Shown piece by piece: positions 46,690 through 60,307 of a stretch of DNA of 64,000 bases. Under the pieces are notes generated by a model that saw nothing but the letters and a program-made list of their open reading frames with translations, had not been told where the DNA came from and did no database searches. A program made the position numbers and the translations under genes. Each line of letters opens with the position of its first letter. Within the stretch, counting starts at the first letter, position 1. This DNA is from Solanum dulcamara (taxonomy: Eukaryota > Streptophyta > Magnoliopsida > Solanales > Solanaceae), in the NCBI RefSeq assembly GCF_947179165.1, contig NC_077243.1, positions 32,192,001 to 32,256,000 of the forward strand, in the 5' to 3' direction.

Positions 46690-47633
46690 GATTTTGGAGC
46701 TAATCACCACTAGAACCTGTAGTAGCACCCTGCTGAATCGGACAACCTATAGCCTAAGTCTGAGCTTGGGGTTGACCACTATCTCTACACTCTCTCGCAT
46801 GATGACCCAGCTTGCCGCATCTATAATATGCACCTGATCCCACCAAGCATTCTCCCCTATAGTTCCTTCCACACTTCTTGCATGGCGTAATGACTTGGCC
46901 ACTCAGAGCTCCTTCTTGAACATAGGATTAGACACCCCTATCCTTGTTAAACTTTGGAGCTGAAGTGTTAGAAGCATTTTGACCGGAGTACTTTTGGCAA
47001 AATTGAGCACAACAACCATTTTTGGACTTGCCATGAGAAAACTCTCCACTATCAGTCCGAGCCCTCATGGACTTCCTTTTAAACCTCTCTTTTATCTTCT
47101 CCTCCTCGATTTACTCAGCATGTTTTATGATTCTTGAGATATATATTTCATTGATTAGCATGGAAGTTCTACACTCTTTGACCACCAATTCCAACACACC
47201 AAACACAAACTTGCTAATGTGAGCTCTTGGATCGAAAACAATCAATGGACCATACTTTGACAACGGTGAAAACTTTAGGGCATACTCTGTCACACTCATA
47301 TTCTCTTACTTCAAGTTGATAAACTCTTGAATTTTAACCTACCGTAGCTTAAGGGGAAAGAAATTGTCAAAAAACACCTATTTGAACTCTTCGCAATTAA
47401 TAGGACCCGCTTCTCAAGCTCGCTCACCTTTCCATTGATCAAACCAAATTTTAGAAACTCCTTTCAATTGGTAAGCGGACAAGTCCGACATCTCCACTAG
47501 GCTTATACCCATAATCTACACAATCTTGTGAATTCTCTCTATAATTTATTGTGAATCCTCGTCCACTTTTGACCCTTGAAACTCCAGTGGACTCATTCTC
47601 AGAAATCACAAACTTTTATTGCTGTCATACCCA
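46690..47633 (-). pseudogene. Gag of host chromovirus, C-terminal part
   Basis: Minus-strand frames give a zinc-knuckle-like CGKLGHHAREC near 46780-46830, with the first knuckle cysteine changed to Y (AYYRCGKLGHH). The gag segment MSVTEYALKFSPLSKYGPLI, KFVFGVLELVVKECRTSMLI lies at 47111-47299. The N-terminal gag continues across the inserted non-coding element at 61433-61611. Confidence 0.8.
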
Positions 47634-48758
47634 TGTTGACACCTAATTTTGATCCTCCATAATGCAAATTAGCTATCGAATTTCTTTAAATTTGGAACAT
47701 TTTTTAAATAATCAGCTTTTATAAAAATAAAGATATTTTCATGTTATTCTTAACTATTTTTATCTTTTTTATAAATTTTAATATAATATACATATTTCTA
47801 TATAACTATATCTTTGATTATTATTTATGTGGTTATTCGAAAATTATCTTAAAAGATTTTATTTTTTACTAAATACAATGTTAGTTAGGTTAGTTTAATT
47901 ATAGTTTGTATTTTTGAAATTTTTAGTTTTTTCTAAAAAAAAAGTCTCATTCTCCCACATAGAAAATTCATGAAGAATTTCAAATTTTTGGAGCCTATAT
48001 AAAGGCTCATATTCTCATTAAGAAGGGGAAGAAGTGAGAGCTTTTTTAGCCACCCCAAAGTTAAAAATTTTCTTTACTTGACTAAGATTTTGGACTCTTG
48101 TCCCCAGCTTAAAAGTTGTGAAAATTTCTATCTTTCAATCTATATTTTTCTTCAAGGAAAATAGAAAATTGAAGTCACAATTTAGGCTAAGAACAAAGTT
48201 CTTATAACGTCGAACCCACGAAGGTTCGAGTCTTAATTTTTTTATTTTTTTTTGTGGATTGGAGTTCTACCAAGCTCTTGGATGGTGATGAAGTCATCTT
48301 CCGCTCATCGTCTTCAGTCTCACTGTCCGAAAAGAGATAAAATCTTTTCTCAGCTTTATTTTATTTAATTATTTCATATTTTATATTTAGTTGATTCGTA
48401 GTCTTATTTTTTTTAGTTAGTATGTATAGAATAATTAAATTAATAACAGAAATTTCTTATAGTTAGCATGTGTTAGGATTAATTAGCTAGCATGTATTAG
48501 GATTATTTCATGAAAACTCTTGATTTTATTCATTATTTTTCCGAATAGTTTTCTTTGACAATATAGATTTTCATGTTTTCAATTTCTTCTTTTAACATGA
48601 TTTAGATAACACAAATATGCGTAAGTTATTATTTATCTAGAACTTTCATGGCCTAATTGATTTAATTCTTTTTTTTATAATTTGAATTAGTATAACATAT
48701 ATATTAACTCCGTGGCCTTTAGTAACTTGAATATATTTCTTCTTTCCCTTTCTTTGTC

Positions 48759-48793
<35 letters not shown>
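48759..48793. repeat. (TA)n(TG)n microsatellite in the 5' LTR
   Basis: A 35-bp TA then TG tract, at the same LTR place as the 71-bp tract at 60239-60309. Confidence 0.9.
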
Positions 48794-49285
48794 TGTTAGT
48801 CACCTCTAGGATGCCCATCAATTTGATACCTTAAAATTTCATGATATATTCCTTGGTTTAGCTTAAAATGAGTAAATATTTATGTAATTTTATTTTGGTG
48901 CATGTGATATCAATTTGGGTCCATCTTTGGACTTCATCCTTGCATATCGTCGAGTTTTGAGTCTCCCATCATCTTGATCGAATTTTTGAAAAGTTGATGC
49001 ATAGAAAGGAACCTAATATACTTGGTTTGAATATTTATATTGGTTGTGTACAGGGAATATAGGTGTAAAATAGTATTGTATACACTGATATACAGTATAT
49101 ATATAATTCGATATGCAAGAAAATAATGTTGTATATATTCATATACAGTATGATATATAGTGATATACAAAAGTTATAGGGAACAAACATGTGGTATAAA
49201 GTGTATATATAGTTTGATATATAGAAATAAAATTATATACAGTGTATATACAGTTCAATATATAGTGTATATACAACTGTGATAT

Positions 49286-51714
49286 TGTCACACCCCTCAA
49301 AATTTTTCCCCTAAGATTCGGGCCTTCCTTGTACACGTGTGGGGCCCATCATATTTATTTCGAAGTATGTGCTTGAGTTAAGATGAGTTCCTGAGAAATT
49401 AAAGAGCGTTGGAGGTGATGTGGGGTCATAGAGGACCCCTAGGACCGAGCTAAGTCCCAAAAAGGTTCGTCGTGGCTAAGTTAGGATGAGTTCGTGTATG
49501 GGGCGACTTCTAATGGGCCTATCTTTTGAAAGACGATAATCTGGGTAGCCCACGACCCATCAAATTAAAGGTCGTCGAGTCTTCTTTCCAACGCCGCCAA
49601 GAATGTAAATTTTGGAGTTCGGAGTCAAAAGATATGACGATCCTAAGGTGAACTAGCACAGCAGGGATTTTCAGGCCTGGGGTGCAACGGCTGGAAAACT
49701 GGGCTTGGCGTCACAGTGGCGCGATGCGCCACTATCGCGCCAGAAACATGCCTCAGTAGTTTGGGCTCTGGTGCAGCGCGCCACTAAAAGGTGTGCAGAG
49801 TTTCTCAAGCCAATTACCAGAACCCAGAAACTTTGGCCTTGGCGCTATAAGGGCGCGACGCGCCACTATCGCGCCAAGAATGTGCCTCAGTAGTTTGGTC
49901 CTTGGCGCAACGCGCCACTAACCGATGTGCAGGTTTTTAGGCGTAGTTGGCCTGGCGCTGCAATGGCGCGATGCGCCACTATCACGCCAGGTGCATTTTT
50001 GCCTATTTTTAGAACTTTTAAGGAGGGGTAATTTGGGAACTTACCCAAGTTATATATGTATTACCCTTGGTCTTCTGGGAATATATTTTTCAGTCCCCAC
50101 TCTCTCTCTAGAAAAGCCCTAGGAGTTCCTCTCTCTCTCTCTTCTTCTTCTTCTCCATTTCCAATAAGAAGAGTTCCAAGAACTTCAAGATTTGAGTCCT
50201 CCATTGAAGACCCAGCAACAAGGTTTCTTCAAGAGTCTATTCTAAGGTATGTAAGGCTATCCAAAACATGAGTTGAGTCCACCCATGTGCCCTACTCTTG
50301 CTTTGAGGTTAGATGCTCATGAAAAATGGAGTTTTCTTGGTATGGTTATGTTTATATGAGCTTTGTCCCCTATTTATTTGACTCTATATGTGTTGATGTG
50401 GTTGAGCTAAAAAGTCCTTAAAATGGGCCGTTATGTGAGCATGAGTTGATGAAGATGAGTTATTAAATATATTTTATTGATTTTCTTAATTATGTAGATT
50501 ATGATAAAAGATGCTACCTTCTTAAAAATGTCGCCTATTATAAAGTGCCGATTTAAAGTCTTGAAGTTGTGATGAGTCTCAAAGATTTCTCAATGGATGG
50601 AGGAAATGATTGGTTATGTCCATGTGATGCTATAAATGTGCATTTAAATTTCTTTTGAAAGATATGATTAAGATTGATTAGATAGTATGATTTAGAGAGA
50701 TTTGATCATGATAGAGTTGATGAGTTGACAAGGTTGTAATGAGACTTGTTGATATGATTTGATTGAGTTGATTGGATGGAGTTTTATGAGCATTGAGTCT
50801 TGAGAGGAGTATCGAGCACCGAATTGGGAAAGAGTATAGTCCATACTCAAACCCAATAACTACGTCGCCAAATGTAGGGGGGATTGAACCGTTAAAGTTG
50901 GATGTTTCCCTGAGATGTTTGTCCTGATGTTATAGGACTTGGTTGGATTGGATCCATGATTGGTTGATTCGTTCATACCCTGGCAAGGTATGAACGGATG
51001 CGGCAACAACGTCGGTTTGTTGTACTTTCACTGGCTCATAAGTGATGGTTGTCGGGTAAGAGAAACTCCCAAATAGGTCTTGATAGTACTCTGAGTCAGA
51101 TTGAGTTGAATTGTATGTAATTGGTCCCATCTAAATCATATTCTTGTTTAGACATTAGGACATTTGATTGAGTTGAGATTTCGAGTTGATTGATTCTTCC
51201 TTGAGGTTCATTGTATTCGGCCATTTTACATACTCGTACATTCCATGTACTGACGCCGTTTGGCCTGCATCGTTTCATGGTGTAGAGACAGGTATTAGAG
51301 ATCATCAACCAGCGCTCCGTTGAAGATCCACATACACTCCCAGCTAGTTGGTGAGTCCTCCTAGTTTCCGGAGGATGTTGAGCTTTCTTGTATAGTTCTT
51401 GTTGTCGTTTCCTTTATTTTTATTATGGGTAGCCATGGACTTGTCATTGGCACCTCTTAGACCTTGATAGAGGCTTCATAGACTAGAGTGTGGGGATTTT
51501 GGACTGTTACTTTTGAGGAGTCTTATTATATTGTTTTGATGGCTTCAAATGTTTGGCCTTCGGCCCCCATATTGTGAATAGTATTTCATTAATTGAGTTT
51601 CCGCTAAGAGAATGTGATTAAATGAATGTGTGACTGGACCAGGTGGTTCGCTCGGAGGTCAGAAATGGCCTTCGGGTGCCGGCCACGCCTAGGGTACCCT
51701 CCCGGGGCGTGACA
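49286..51714 (+). repeat. Solo LTR of the 20639-29630 chromovirus family
   Basis: 2429 bp, TGTCACACCCC to ggggcgtgaca, flanked by the exact duplication GATAT (49281-49285 and 51715-51719). It aligns along its whole length with the 3' LTR 27193-29630, including the three GC-rich palindromes (49705-49990). No internal sequence remains, the usual outcome of recombination between the two LTRs of one element. Confidence 0.92.
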
Positions 51715-52347
51715 GATATACAACAGAATTGGGCCAAAAGCCCAAAATGCAGGTGGCCCAACAACTTAGTCCAGGCGTACAAAAACTAAGTGTCGGGCCA
51801 TATTTTAATATGTTATTTATTATTTATTTTTATTGATTCGGTTTGTAATAATTGATTTACTTATTTTGTTTATATTTGTTTAGATATTAATCTTAGTTTA
51901 GGTTAACTTAATTAGATTTCCATAAAGATAAATTATTTCATGTTAATTTAATTTTTAAATGATTTTCTACCTTTATTTAGCCATTTTGATAAACTTTACT
52001 TTCTTTTCATATTATTTTCAATGTATAATCTTGATCATTTTTTCAAAAATAGTTTTAAAGTCATTATTTCCTTTTAAATTAATATTTTTAAAGTTAGTCA
52101 AATAATTTTCAAATCGTCCGATAATCGCATGTTAGCGACCACTTTGAATGCTAATACCTTCTCAAAGTGGAAATTTGAACCCTTACCCATTTTCTCTAAT
52201 TTTAAGACTTAAATCTGTTAGGGTCTTTAAAATTAAGGTTTCTTGATTTTTCTTTAAAATTAAGTGGCGACTCTCTTTTCTAAAATTTCTTTTTTCTCTA
52301 AAAACTTGAAATTAATTTTAAACCGTCCTTTTTCGACATAACAAAAA

Positions 52348-52364
52348 TGACGACTCTGCTGAGG
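52348..52364 (+). other. Probable primer-binding site of the non-coding element
   Basis: TGACGACTCTGCTGAGG begins four bases after the LTR. It is close to TGGCGACTC-type primer sites of Tat/Ogre elements, which match an Arg tRNA from memory; it is not the initiator-Met site used by the other elements here. Confidence 0.5.
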
Positions 52365-55300
52365 ATTTAATTAGGTTTTAACCTTTTGATTTGATTGTTT
52401 ATTTGACTAATTATTTGGGTTTGTAATAATTTGTAATTTTATCTTTTTTTAATCGCGCAATTATGTGTTTAATTTATATATTAAATTGTCATTTGCATTC
52501 ATGGCATCTTTTGATTGTATAAATAGTATATTAAAGAACAGTTTTTCGAAACCGCAACTGCGCTTTCTTATGCTTAACCATTTTTTAGAACAATCGATAA
52601 TTTATTGATATGTCATGCGTCCAATGGTCGTAAGTTTCAGCCTAAGTAGTCCGCTTGGGTTACTAGTCTTTCAAATCCACTCTTAGTCAATCTAGCGTAG
52701 AGCAAAATCAAAACCCTAAATTTAGAGCATGGACCTAAGTTGACTCAATATCTAAGTCATGTTGGGCCCACTAGAAAGATCACATTGAGTCTAAAATGTC
52801 CCTCGGCCTAAATGGATGATCATACTTATGTGGTTAAATTTGAAAAGTTGTATACGTCGTTTGGCAAAGCATTGTCTCTTGGGGTTGAGAGTTTATTATA
52901 ATAGCTTAGTCTAGTTGAAGAAAGATCTTCACAGTCTTCTATACTTCACCCAAAAGACGTTGGTGTTTGGTGATTTAAAGAAGTCGAAAAACGAAGGATT
53001 GTCCATGAAGAAATAGTATGGGATTGTACCCCTGTGTGGACTGATTATTTGTATCTCATTTTTTCTATTGTGTATCCCCATTCAGTTTATTCATAAAGCT
53101 TGTATAAATATGGTTTTTGGGGCAATGGAATGTTTTAAATGACGTTATACATCCTTCAAATTGTTAGGCCTATCCTTAGCGCAACAATGTCACATATCTA
53201 TTTAAGATGTGCAATAACTATTTATGTGCTATATGCTATAACCACTTTTGTGAATATGTTGCTTCATTTGAAGACATGCTAGTCCACTCTTTTTCAAATA
53301 TTTTTCTGGAGCCTCATAGGCATAAATATCGAGTCACTATCGAAAGTGCGTCCAAATACTCCATGAGTCTTTAGTTTCCCAACAAAATTCGAATTTTACT
53401 CTCAAATCATAAACCTTAATTTCTCTTCTCAAAAAAAAGGTTAATGTTTCATTAAAAAAAATCAAGTTACTTGAATTACGTAGGACCTAAATTCTCCTTT
53501 GTGATATACGTAGGCAACCTTTCAAGGCTCGGTCTCTATCTTTGAAGTTTTTAGTTTTTTGTCATTCTTACAAAGAAATTGAAAGTTTCGTCTGCATGAA
53601 ACGTAAGAAATCTTTCATTCATTGCAAGTCAACCTTTTTCACACATGAATCCCAAAATTAAGTGGGTTAATTTATGTTCGTTTAGTCATTCTTCACCCAT
53701 GGATTAGTTTGTCTTCAAACAAAGCAACATTTATATATTTATTTCTTTGTGTAATATTTTATATTAATTATTACAAACTAATACTTTGGCTTTTGAGTTA
53801 TTCTTCTTTTTCCAGGGAGATACTGATTTGTGTCGGAAATCAAATAGGCTTGCTTCTCAAATATCGAGAGTTCAACAAAAAATGATTTTTTTTCCTTTGT
53901 AGAGGCTGTTATCAAAGGAAATCATGCGATAAATGATTGGATCTCAATTATGAGAGGTCAACATCCTCTCTCTAACTAAGAAGTTTTCTTTGTATGCAGG
54001 AGAGACGATATTATTTCAAGAGAGGGAATCATGGCAATCTAAAATCGACTACAATATTCAACCACAAACTTTAACCTAATCTCTTTCAATTCTTTAGTCT
54101 AAGAAAAATCATAACCTTTTCTCTTATGGATCTTCTAGGGACAAAGAATTTATGGGAAATAACGATGACCTTAAATTTTACAAGACACCAATACACAGCC
54201 TGAAAGATAAATCTGGGGAGTCTTTGACTATGAAGTCTTACTCTTATATTTTATTATTTATTTTTTTATAATGGCTCCTCTATCACACTTTTTTTATATC
54301 TTTGCAGGAAAATTATTCCCGATAATAGTCAGGGATGGTTATAACAATGTATGATTCTTGAGAATAGTTGGAAGAATTTAAGTCATAAGATACAATCCCC
54401 CCAAACAACACAACAACAAGTGATTCCTGTAGGAAATTGGAAGAACACACCAATGTATAATCTCTGAGGAATATCTGGAAAAAAATACAACAATAGGTGT
54501 CCTCATCGATGGTCGAGAGGACAAGAAATGTATTGGTGCAAAAAGGCAAAAGACACTCTCCAACTGAAGATGTCAACGAGCACTAGCTTATGAGACATCA
54601 CTTTGAGTTTGTCTAAATCTTTAAATTATTTTATAGATCATATCTACAAAAATTACATACACCTGAGTCTTATCTCGGTGAGATACGTAGGCAGCCCTTC
54701 TTGAATTTGGTATTTCCTTTTCAAAAAAATAAATAATAGTTGGGAGCATGCAAAATATTCGGTATGATGAAAAAGATTGGCTTTTCGGTAAATCATAACT
54801 TCTGTTGGTATCTTTCATTTATACTTTTGTGATGCTTGACAATTCTCCTGCAGACATTCAAGGTAAGAATAAAATCAACCCCATGGCTTCATGTGCATTG
54901 TGTGGTGATCTATAGATTAAAATTCAATTGCATCACACTGTTGGTCTAGAACTTGGCCTGAATGTTTATTGAGGTGAAATCCTAAGTAATGTTTGACTTG
55001 AGAAAGGATTGTAGCCCTTGTTTTGACCTGATTGTGTCTTTCAAAGCCTACCAAATAATATTAATCCCTAGTTTTCCCCACTTTGAGCCTAAAACCTTTT
55101 CTTTGGACAACCACATCTTAGCCCTTTCCCTTTTGAGTGCTTATATGCACTATCCCTCTCTTGGCCCAACCTTCTTGAGGGCACCAAAGATGTGCAAATT
55201 ATGGAATAAGATCTAACTTTTAAATTGCAAAATACAAAATATGTAAAGTCTCCAAAGTTAAAAAAAGCAAAGACAACTTCCAAAAAAGAAAGGCGTTGAA

Positions 55301-56390
55301 AGAGATTAAAACAATACTCCTACAAGGTCGATATAAGACAAAAAGGAAAATACTGCAATAAAAAAGGAGAAACCTCAAAAGAAGGGGGTTAAAATAGAAA
55401 AAGCTCCAAACATAAAGACTCAAAAGAATTTGAAATCTAAGAAGGAGATAACAAAGAGGATCGGACGCCAAAAGACGTACCAATCATCAAAAACACAAAT
55501 TCAGTGTGACGCTCAAGGAGAGATTAAGTCACTTTTATCCCAAATAAATATCCTACCCGTCCTTAAGCTTACATTACAAGGCAATAACAAGCCCTACATG
55601 ATCTCATTCCAAATATTCTCACATTAATGTTGACTTACATGCAGGCCACGCATATGGTATCACAATTATGTGTTGAACATTCTTGAGAGTGTGAGTGCAC
55701 TTTGCAAAATGTCCTCAAATCAAACACTTCAGATATGTGCGTAATAGGACTTTCTTTATTGTGAGGGCGCTTGAAACATGAAGATTGACATAATTCTAAA
55801 CCTTTGTTTGAAGCAAGATGAAAAAATCTTATCAAAACTTAAGTATGTTTGAGGTACTACTTGAAGCTATGGGAATTACCTTGAAGTCAATCTCGGTTAT
55901 AAGAAAGAAAATGAAAAAAATTTCTATGCAATCCTAATTATCGATACCAATTATAGTCAAGATTCGACTATCTCCTTACATTAAAAAAATTCAACACAAG
56001 CACCCATGTTTTTAATACATTTAAAGCAACTTTGGGACCATTTTCTTTTAAAATTACATTTTCTTTGAAATTGGATAGTTTGCTCTAAATAATGTGATAT
56101 TAGGCTAATTCCATCGGTGTGAGATGTCTATTTTATTTATTGGATCGTCCATATCAAAAGGATGGCATATCTCGTGTTTTTAAGCTGAAACAATTGCAAG
56201 GAATACATTTCTCCATTCCATTATGCTCATATTACACATGTGTCTACTGATAGTCTTGTCTCATATTTTGCAGTATTCATCATACACAAGATTGGAACTA
56301 CATTTAACCTGATTCCTGCACCAATAGTATATGTAGGGGCCATAATGGTTTGGTCATGTTCCCCTTAAGATTTTGGTTTCTCCCTTGTTA
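52365..56390 (+). other. Non-coding interior of the large element, 5' part
   Basis: About 4 kb without a coherent frame. TACGTAGGMMCC-like blocks recur at 53477-53488, 53507-53520 and 54684-54698. Short open frames (for example 54313-54576, 54989-55216 and 55220-55483) show no domain and look like chance. Confidence 0.6.
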
Positions 56391-56394
56391 TAAA

Positions 56395-56640
56395 AACTGG
56401 GACAGAATTTTTGAGAAAATCTCAAAAATTCACAAGAAGATACTATCTCCAGCAAGTCAAGATTGGAGATCATGTTAGTATATGCAACTGGGACAAAAAT
56501 TTTCAGAAGATCTCAAAAATTTCACAAGAATGTCAAAATTCTTTTTCAGCAGTTCGAGATTTGTCAAGAGATCTAACTGGGACAGAATTTTTGAGGAAGA
56601 TCTCAAAAATTCCATCAATAATTGTCAGAAGTTCGAAGTC
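56395..56640 (+). repeat. Three-copy repeat of about 90 bp
   Basis: Copies start at 56395, 56486 and 56575 with AACTGGGACA, followed by GAATTTTTGAG and ATCTCAAAAATT; spacing is 91 and 89 bp. The two halves of each unit are partly inverted, allowing a small hairpin. Confidence 0.75.
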
Positions 56641-56861
56641 AACTTCAAATGATCTCCAACATTGCTATAATAGAGTGAACACAAATTCAAGATGCGAGCC
56701 ATTGATGCCTCGTATAAACTGCCATCAAAGATAGGAGTCACAACTAACACAAATTGCTGAAGAGAAAAAAATGAGGGAACATATGAAAGCATCAAGAGGA
56801 TTACACTTTCACAATTATCAAGCCATCCTCCTCGTTATAGTGGACAATCATTCAACTCATC

Positions 56862-58140
56862 CAAGAGGATGACATTTGCATTTTCATTTGTCAAGAGGGC
56901 CATTTCATTACATTGTATTGCCAAGAGGGTCGTGCATTATTCAAATCATCCAAGAGGATGACATTTGCATATTAATTAGACGAGAGGGGCATCATTATAT
57001 CATTGCCGAGAGGGCCATTTTATTACATTGCATTGCCAATAGGGTCGTGCTTAATTCAAATCATCCAAGAGCATGACATTTCCATATTTATTTGCCGAGA
57101 GGGTCATCATCATATCATTGTCGAGAGAGCCATTTCATTAAATTGCATTGCCAAAAAGGTCGTGCATCATTCAAATTATCCAAGAGGATGACATTTGTAT
57201 ATTTATTTGTCGAGAAGGCCTTCATCATATCATTACCGAGAGGGCCATTTCATTACGTTGTATTGCCAAGTGGGCCATTTCATTACATTACATTGCCGAG
57301 AGGGCCATTTTATTACATTGCATTGCCAAAAAGGTTGTGCATTACTAAAATCATTCAAGAGGATGACATTTGCATATTTATTTGCCGAGAGGGCCATTTC
57401 ATTATATTGCATTGACAAGAGAGTCGTGCATCATTCAAATCATCCAAGAGGATGACATTTGCATATTTATATGCCGAGAGAGCCATCATCATATCATTGT
57501 CGAGACGGTCATTTCATTACATTGCATTGCCAAGAGGATCTTGGATCATTTAAATCATCCAAGAGGATGACATTTACATATTTATTTGCCGAGAGGGCCA
57601 TCATCATATCACTATCGAGAGGGACATTTTATTACATTGCATTGCTAAAATAGTTGTGCATTATTCAAATTATCTAAGAGGATGATATTTGTATATTTAT
57701 TTGCCGAGAGGGCCATCATCATATCATTGTTGAGAGGGTTATTTCATTACATTGCATTGCCAAAAGGGTCATTTTATCATTATATCATTATCGAGAGGGC
57801 CATTTTATTACCTTGCATTGCCGAGAGGTCCATTTCTTTATATTGCATTGCCAAGAGGGTCGTGCATCATTCAAATCATCCAAAAAGATGACATTTGCAT
57901 ATTTATTTGCTGAGAGAGACATTTCATTACATTGCATTGCCAAGAGGGCCATTTTATTAGATTACATTGCCAAAAGTGTCGTACATCATTCAAATCATTT
58001 AAGAGGATGACATTTGCATATTTTTTAGCCGAGAGGGCCATTTCATTACATTGCATTGCCAAGAGGATTGTGCATCATTCAAATTATCCAAGAGGATGAT
58101 ATTTGCATAATTATTTTCCGAGAGGGCCATTGTATATCGA
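56862..58140 (+). repeat. Minisatellite array with about 29-bp subunits
   Basis: Subunits such as GAGGATGACATTTGCATAT, GAGAGGGCCATCATCATATC, GAGAGGGCCATTTCATTACA and AAGAGGGTCGTGCATCATTC follow one another. The GAGGATGACATTT type recurs 11 times, about 90, 114, 114, 174, 90, 114, 115, 207, 118 and 89 bp apart, near multiples of 29. Several overlapping frames stay open because the repeats lack stops, but they are repetitive and not genes. Confidence 0.88.
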
Positions 58141-58235
58141 TCTCATCGAAGAGAAACATCATCATTTTTAAGTGTTATAAATTCTTGAAGGGCATACATA
58201 AGATGCATCAAATATCAGAGAAGATTTAGAGTGCA

Positions 58236-58795
58236 ACTTGCCAATAGATCATTATCCTACCGATGGAGAAACATATATCCTATCGATGGATCACCTTCAT
58301 TCATCCTATCGATGGATATGCAACATCATCCTACCAAAGAACCATCATTCGTCCTATCGATGGATATGCAAAATCATCATACCAATGGATAATTATTCAT
58401 CTTATCGATGGACCAACATATCCCACCAATGGATTTTTATTCGTTCTATCGATGGACATGCATTTGTATTCTACCAATGGATCTTCATTTGTCCTACCGA
58501 TGGAAATACATTTATTTTGCCAAGTATTCTATTAATGGAGCACCCTTCTACTGATGGAGCAACATTTATATCCTACCAATGGATATTCATTCATCCTACC
58601 GATAGACATACATTTATTTTGCCGAGTATCCTATTAATGGATCACTCTCCTACCGATGGAGCAGCATTATCCTACAGATAGAGCATCTTTATTCATCCTA
58701 CTGATGGACATGCATTTATTTTGCCAAGTATTCTATCAATGGATCACCATCCTACCGATAGAGAAGCATTATCCTACCAATGGATCAATGTAGAT
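58236..58795 (+). repeat. Second minisatellite array (CCTACCGATGGA type)
   Basis: About twenty degenerate copies of CCTACCGATGGA, some embedded in longer repeats such as CATGCATTTATTTTGCC. Subunits are near 30 bp and unrelated to the preceding array. The 147-residue open frame 58238-58681 is a by-product of the array. Confidence 0.85.
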
Positions 58796-59120
58796 TTTTA
58801 ACATGCAAAGAGGATGAAAGAAAGTGTGAACAACATCAAAGAGGATGCAGCACAACGTGAAACCTTTTCTTAGCTGCGAACCAGGGCACAGTTCGAAGAG
58901 AAATATCAAACTCATAAGACACGATTTGAGGAATGAATTCCACCACAATAAACCACATTCATATCGGAAGACATGTGGTTATTTCGGGGTCCAGCCATAA
59001 TTTCAAAATCCATACCAACCCCTTTTAAGAAAGATGAAGATAGAGTCGGTCAAAATTGGATTTGTCAATTTTCTTTGTCCAGGATCTCTTTTATCGATCC
59101 TATCCAAAGAAACGGACAGC
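58796..59120 (+). other. 3' end of the interior before the LTR
   Basis: Non-coding; no clear long purine tract is seen, though ccaaagaaacggacagc lies directly before the LTR. Confidence 0.5.
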
Positions 59121-60236
59121 TGTTGACATCCAATTTTGACCTTCCACAACGCAAATTAGCTATCGAGTTTCTTTAAATTTCAAATATTTTTTAAATAATT
59201 AGATTTTATAAAAATAATGATATTTTCATGTTATTCTTAACTATTTTTATCTTTTTTATAAATTTTAGTATAATATACATATTCTATATAACTATATATT
59301 TGATTACTATTTATGTGGTTATTCGAAATCATCTCAAAAGATTTTATTTTTTACTAAATATAATGTTAGTTAGGTTAGTTTAATTATAGTTTGTATTTTT
59401 AAAATTTGTAGTTTTTTTCTAAAAAGAAATTCTCATTCTCCTATATTGAAAATTCATAAAGAATTTTAGGTTTTTGGATTATATAAATGTTCATATTCTC
59501 ATTAAGAAGGGGGAAGAAGTGGGAGGTTTTGTAGTCACCCAAAGTTAGAAATTTTCCTTATTTGACTAGAATTTTGGACTATTGTCCTTAGACTAAAAGT
59601 TGTGAAAATTTTTAGCTTTCAATCTATATTTTTCTTTGAGAAAAAATAGGGGATTGAAGTCAAAATTTAGGCTAAGCACAGAGTTTTTATAATGTCAAAC
59701 CCACGAAGGTTCGAGTCTAAATTTTTAATTTTTTTTTGTGGATTGGAGTTCCGTCAAGCTCTTGGGAGGTGATGAAGTCGTCTTCCGCTCGTTGTTTTCA
59801 GTGTCGCTGTCCGAAAAAAGGTAAAATCTTTTTTTAGGTTTATTTTATTTAATTATTTCGTATTTTATGTTTAGTTGATTGGTAGTCTTGTTTTTTTAGT
59901 TAGCATGTATTGAATAATTAGATTAATGATAGAAATTTTTAATAGTTAGCATGTGTTAGGATTAATTAGTTAGCATGTATTAAGATTATTTCATGAAAAC
60001 TCTTGATTTTGTTCATTATTTTTTCGAATAGTTTTCTTTAACAATATAGATTTTCATGTTTTCAACTTCTTATTTTAACATAATTTAGATAACAAAATTA
60101 TGCTTAAGTTATTATTTTGTTAGAACTTTCATGACCTAATTAATTTAATTCTTTCTTTAAAACTTGAATTAGTATAGCATATATATTAACTCTGTGTCCT
60201 TTAGTTACTTGAATATATTTCTTGTTTTCCTTTCTT

Positions 60237-60307
<71 letters not shown>

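Larger units (their letters stand above)
47634..52343 (+). repeat. 5' LTR of non-coding element, split by a solo LTR
   Basis: TGTTGACACCTAATTTTGATC at the left end pairs with TGTTGACATCCAATTTTGACC at 59121. The copy is interrupted at 49281-51719 by a solo LTR. It includes a (TA)n(TG)n tract (48759-48793) and a tract rich in GATATACAGT-like units (49020-49285). Confidence 0.88.

Noticed and set aside
54313..55483. Short open frames in the interior of the non-coding element
   Set aside because: No domain, poor codon pattern and no relation to gag or pol; chance frames in AT-rich DNA.
56876..58062. Series of overlapping 61-107-residue open frames rich in H, I and C
   Set aside because: They exist in several frames because the repeat unit has no stops; no start context, domain or conservation is visible.
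56862..58140. CRISPR-like array of direct repeats
   Set aside because: The units adjoin without unique spacers, vary in sequence and lie in a plant LTR element with no cas genes; it is a minisatellite.
58238..58681. 147-residue open frame
   Set aside because: Entirely made of the CCTACCGATGGA array; not a gene.
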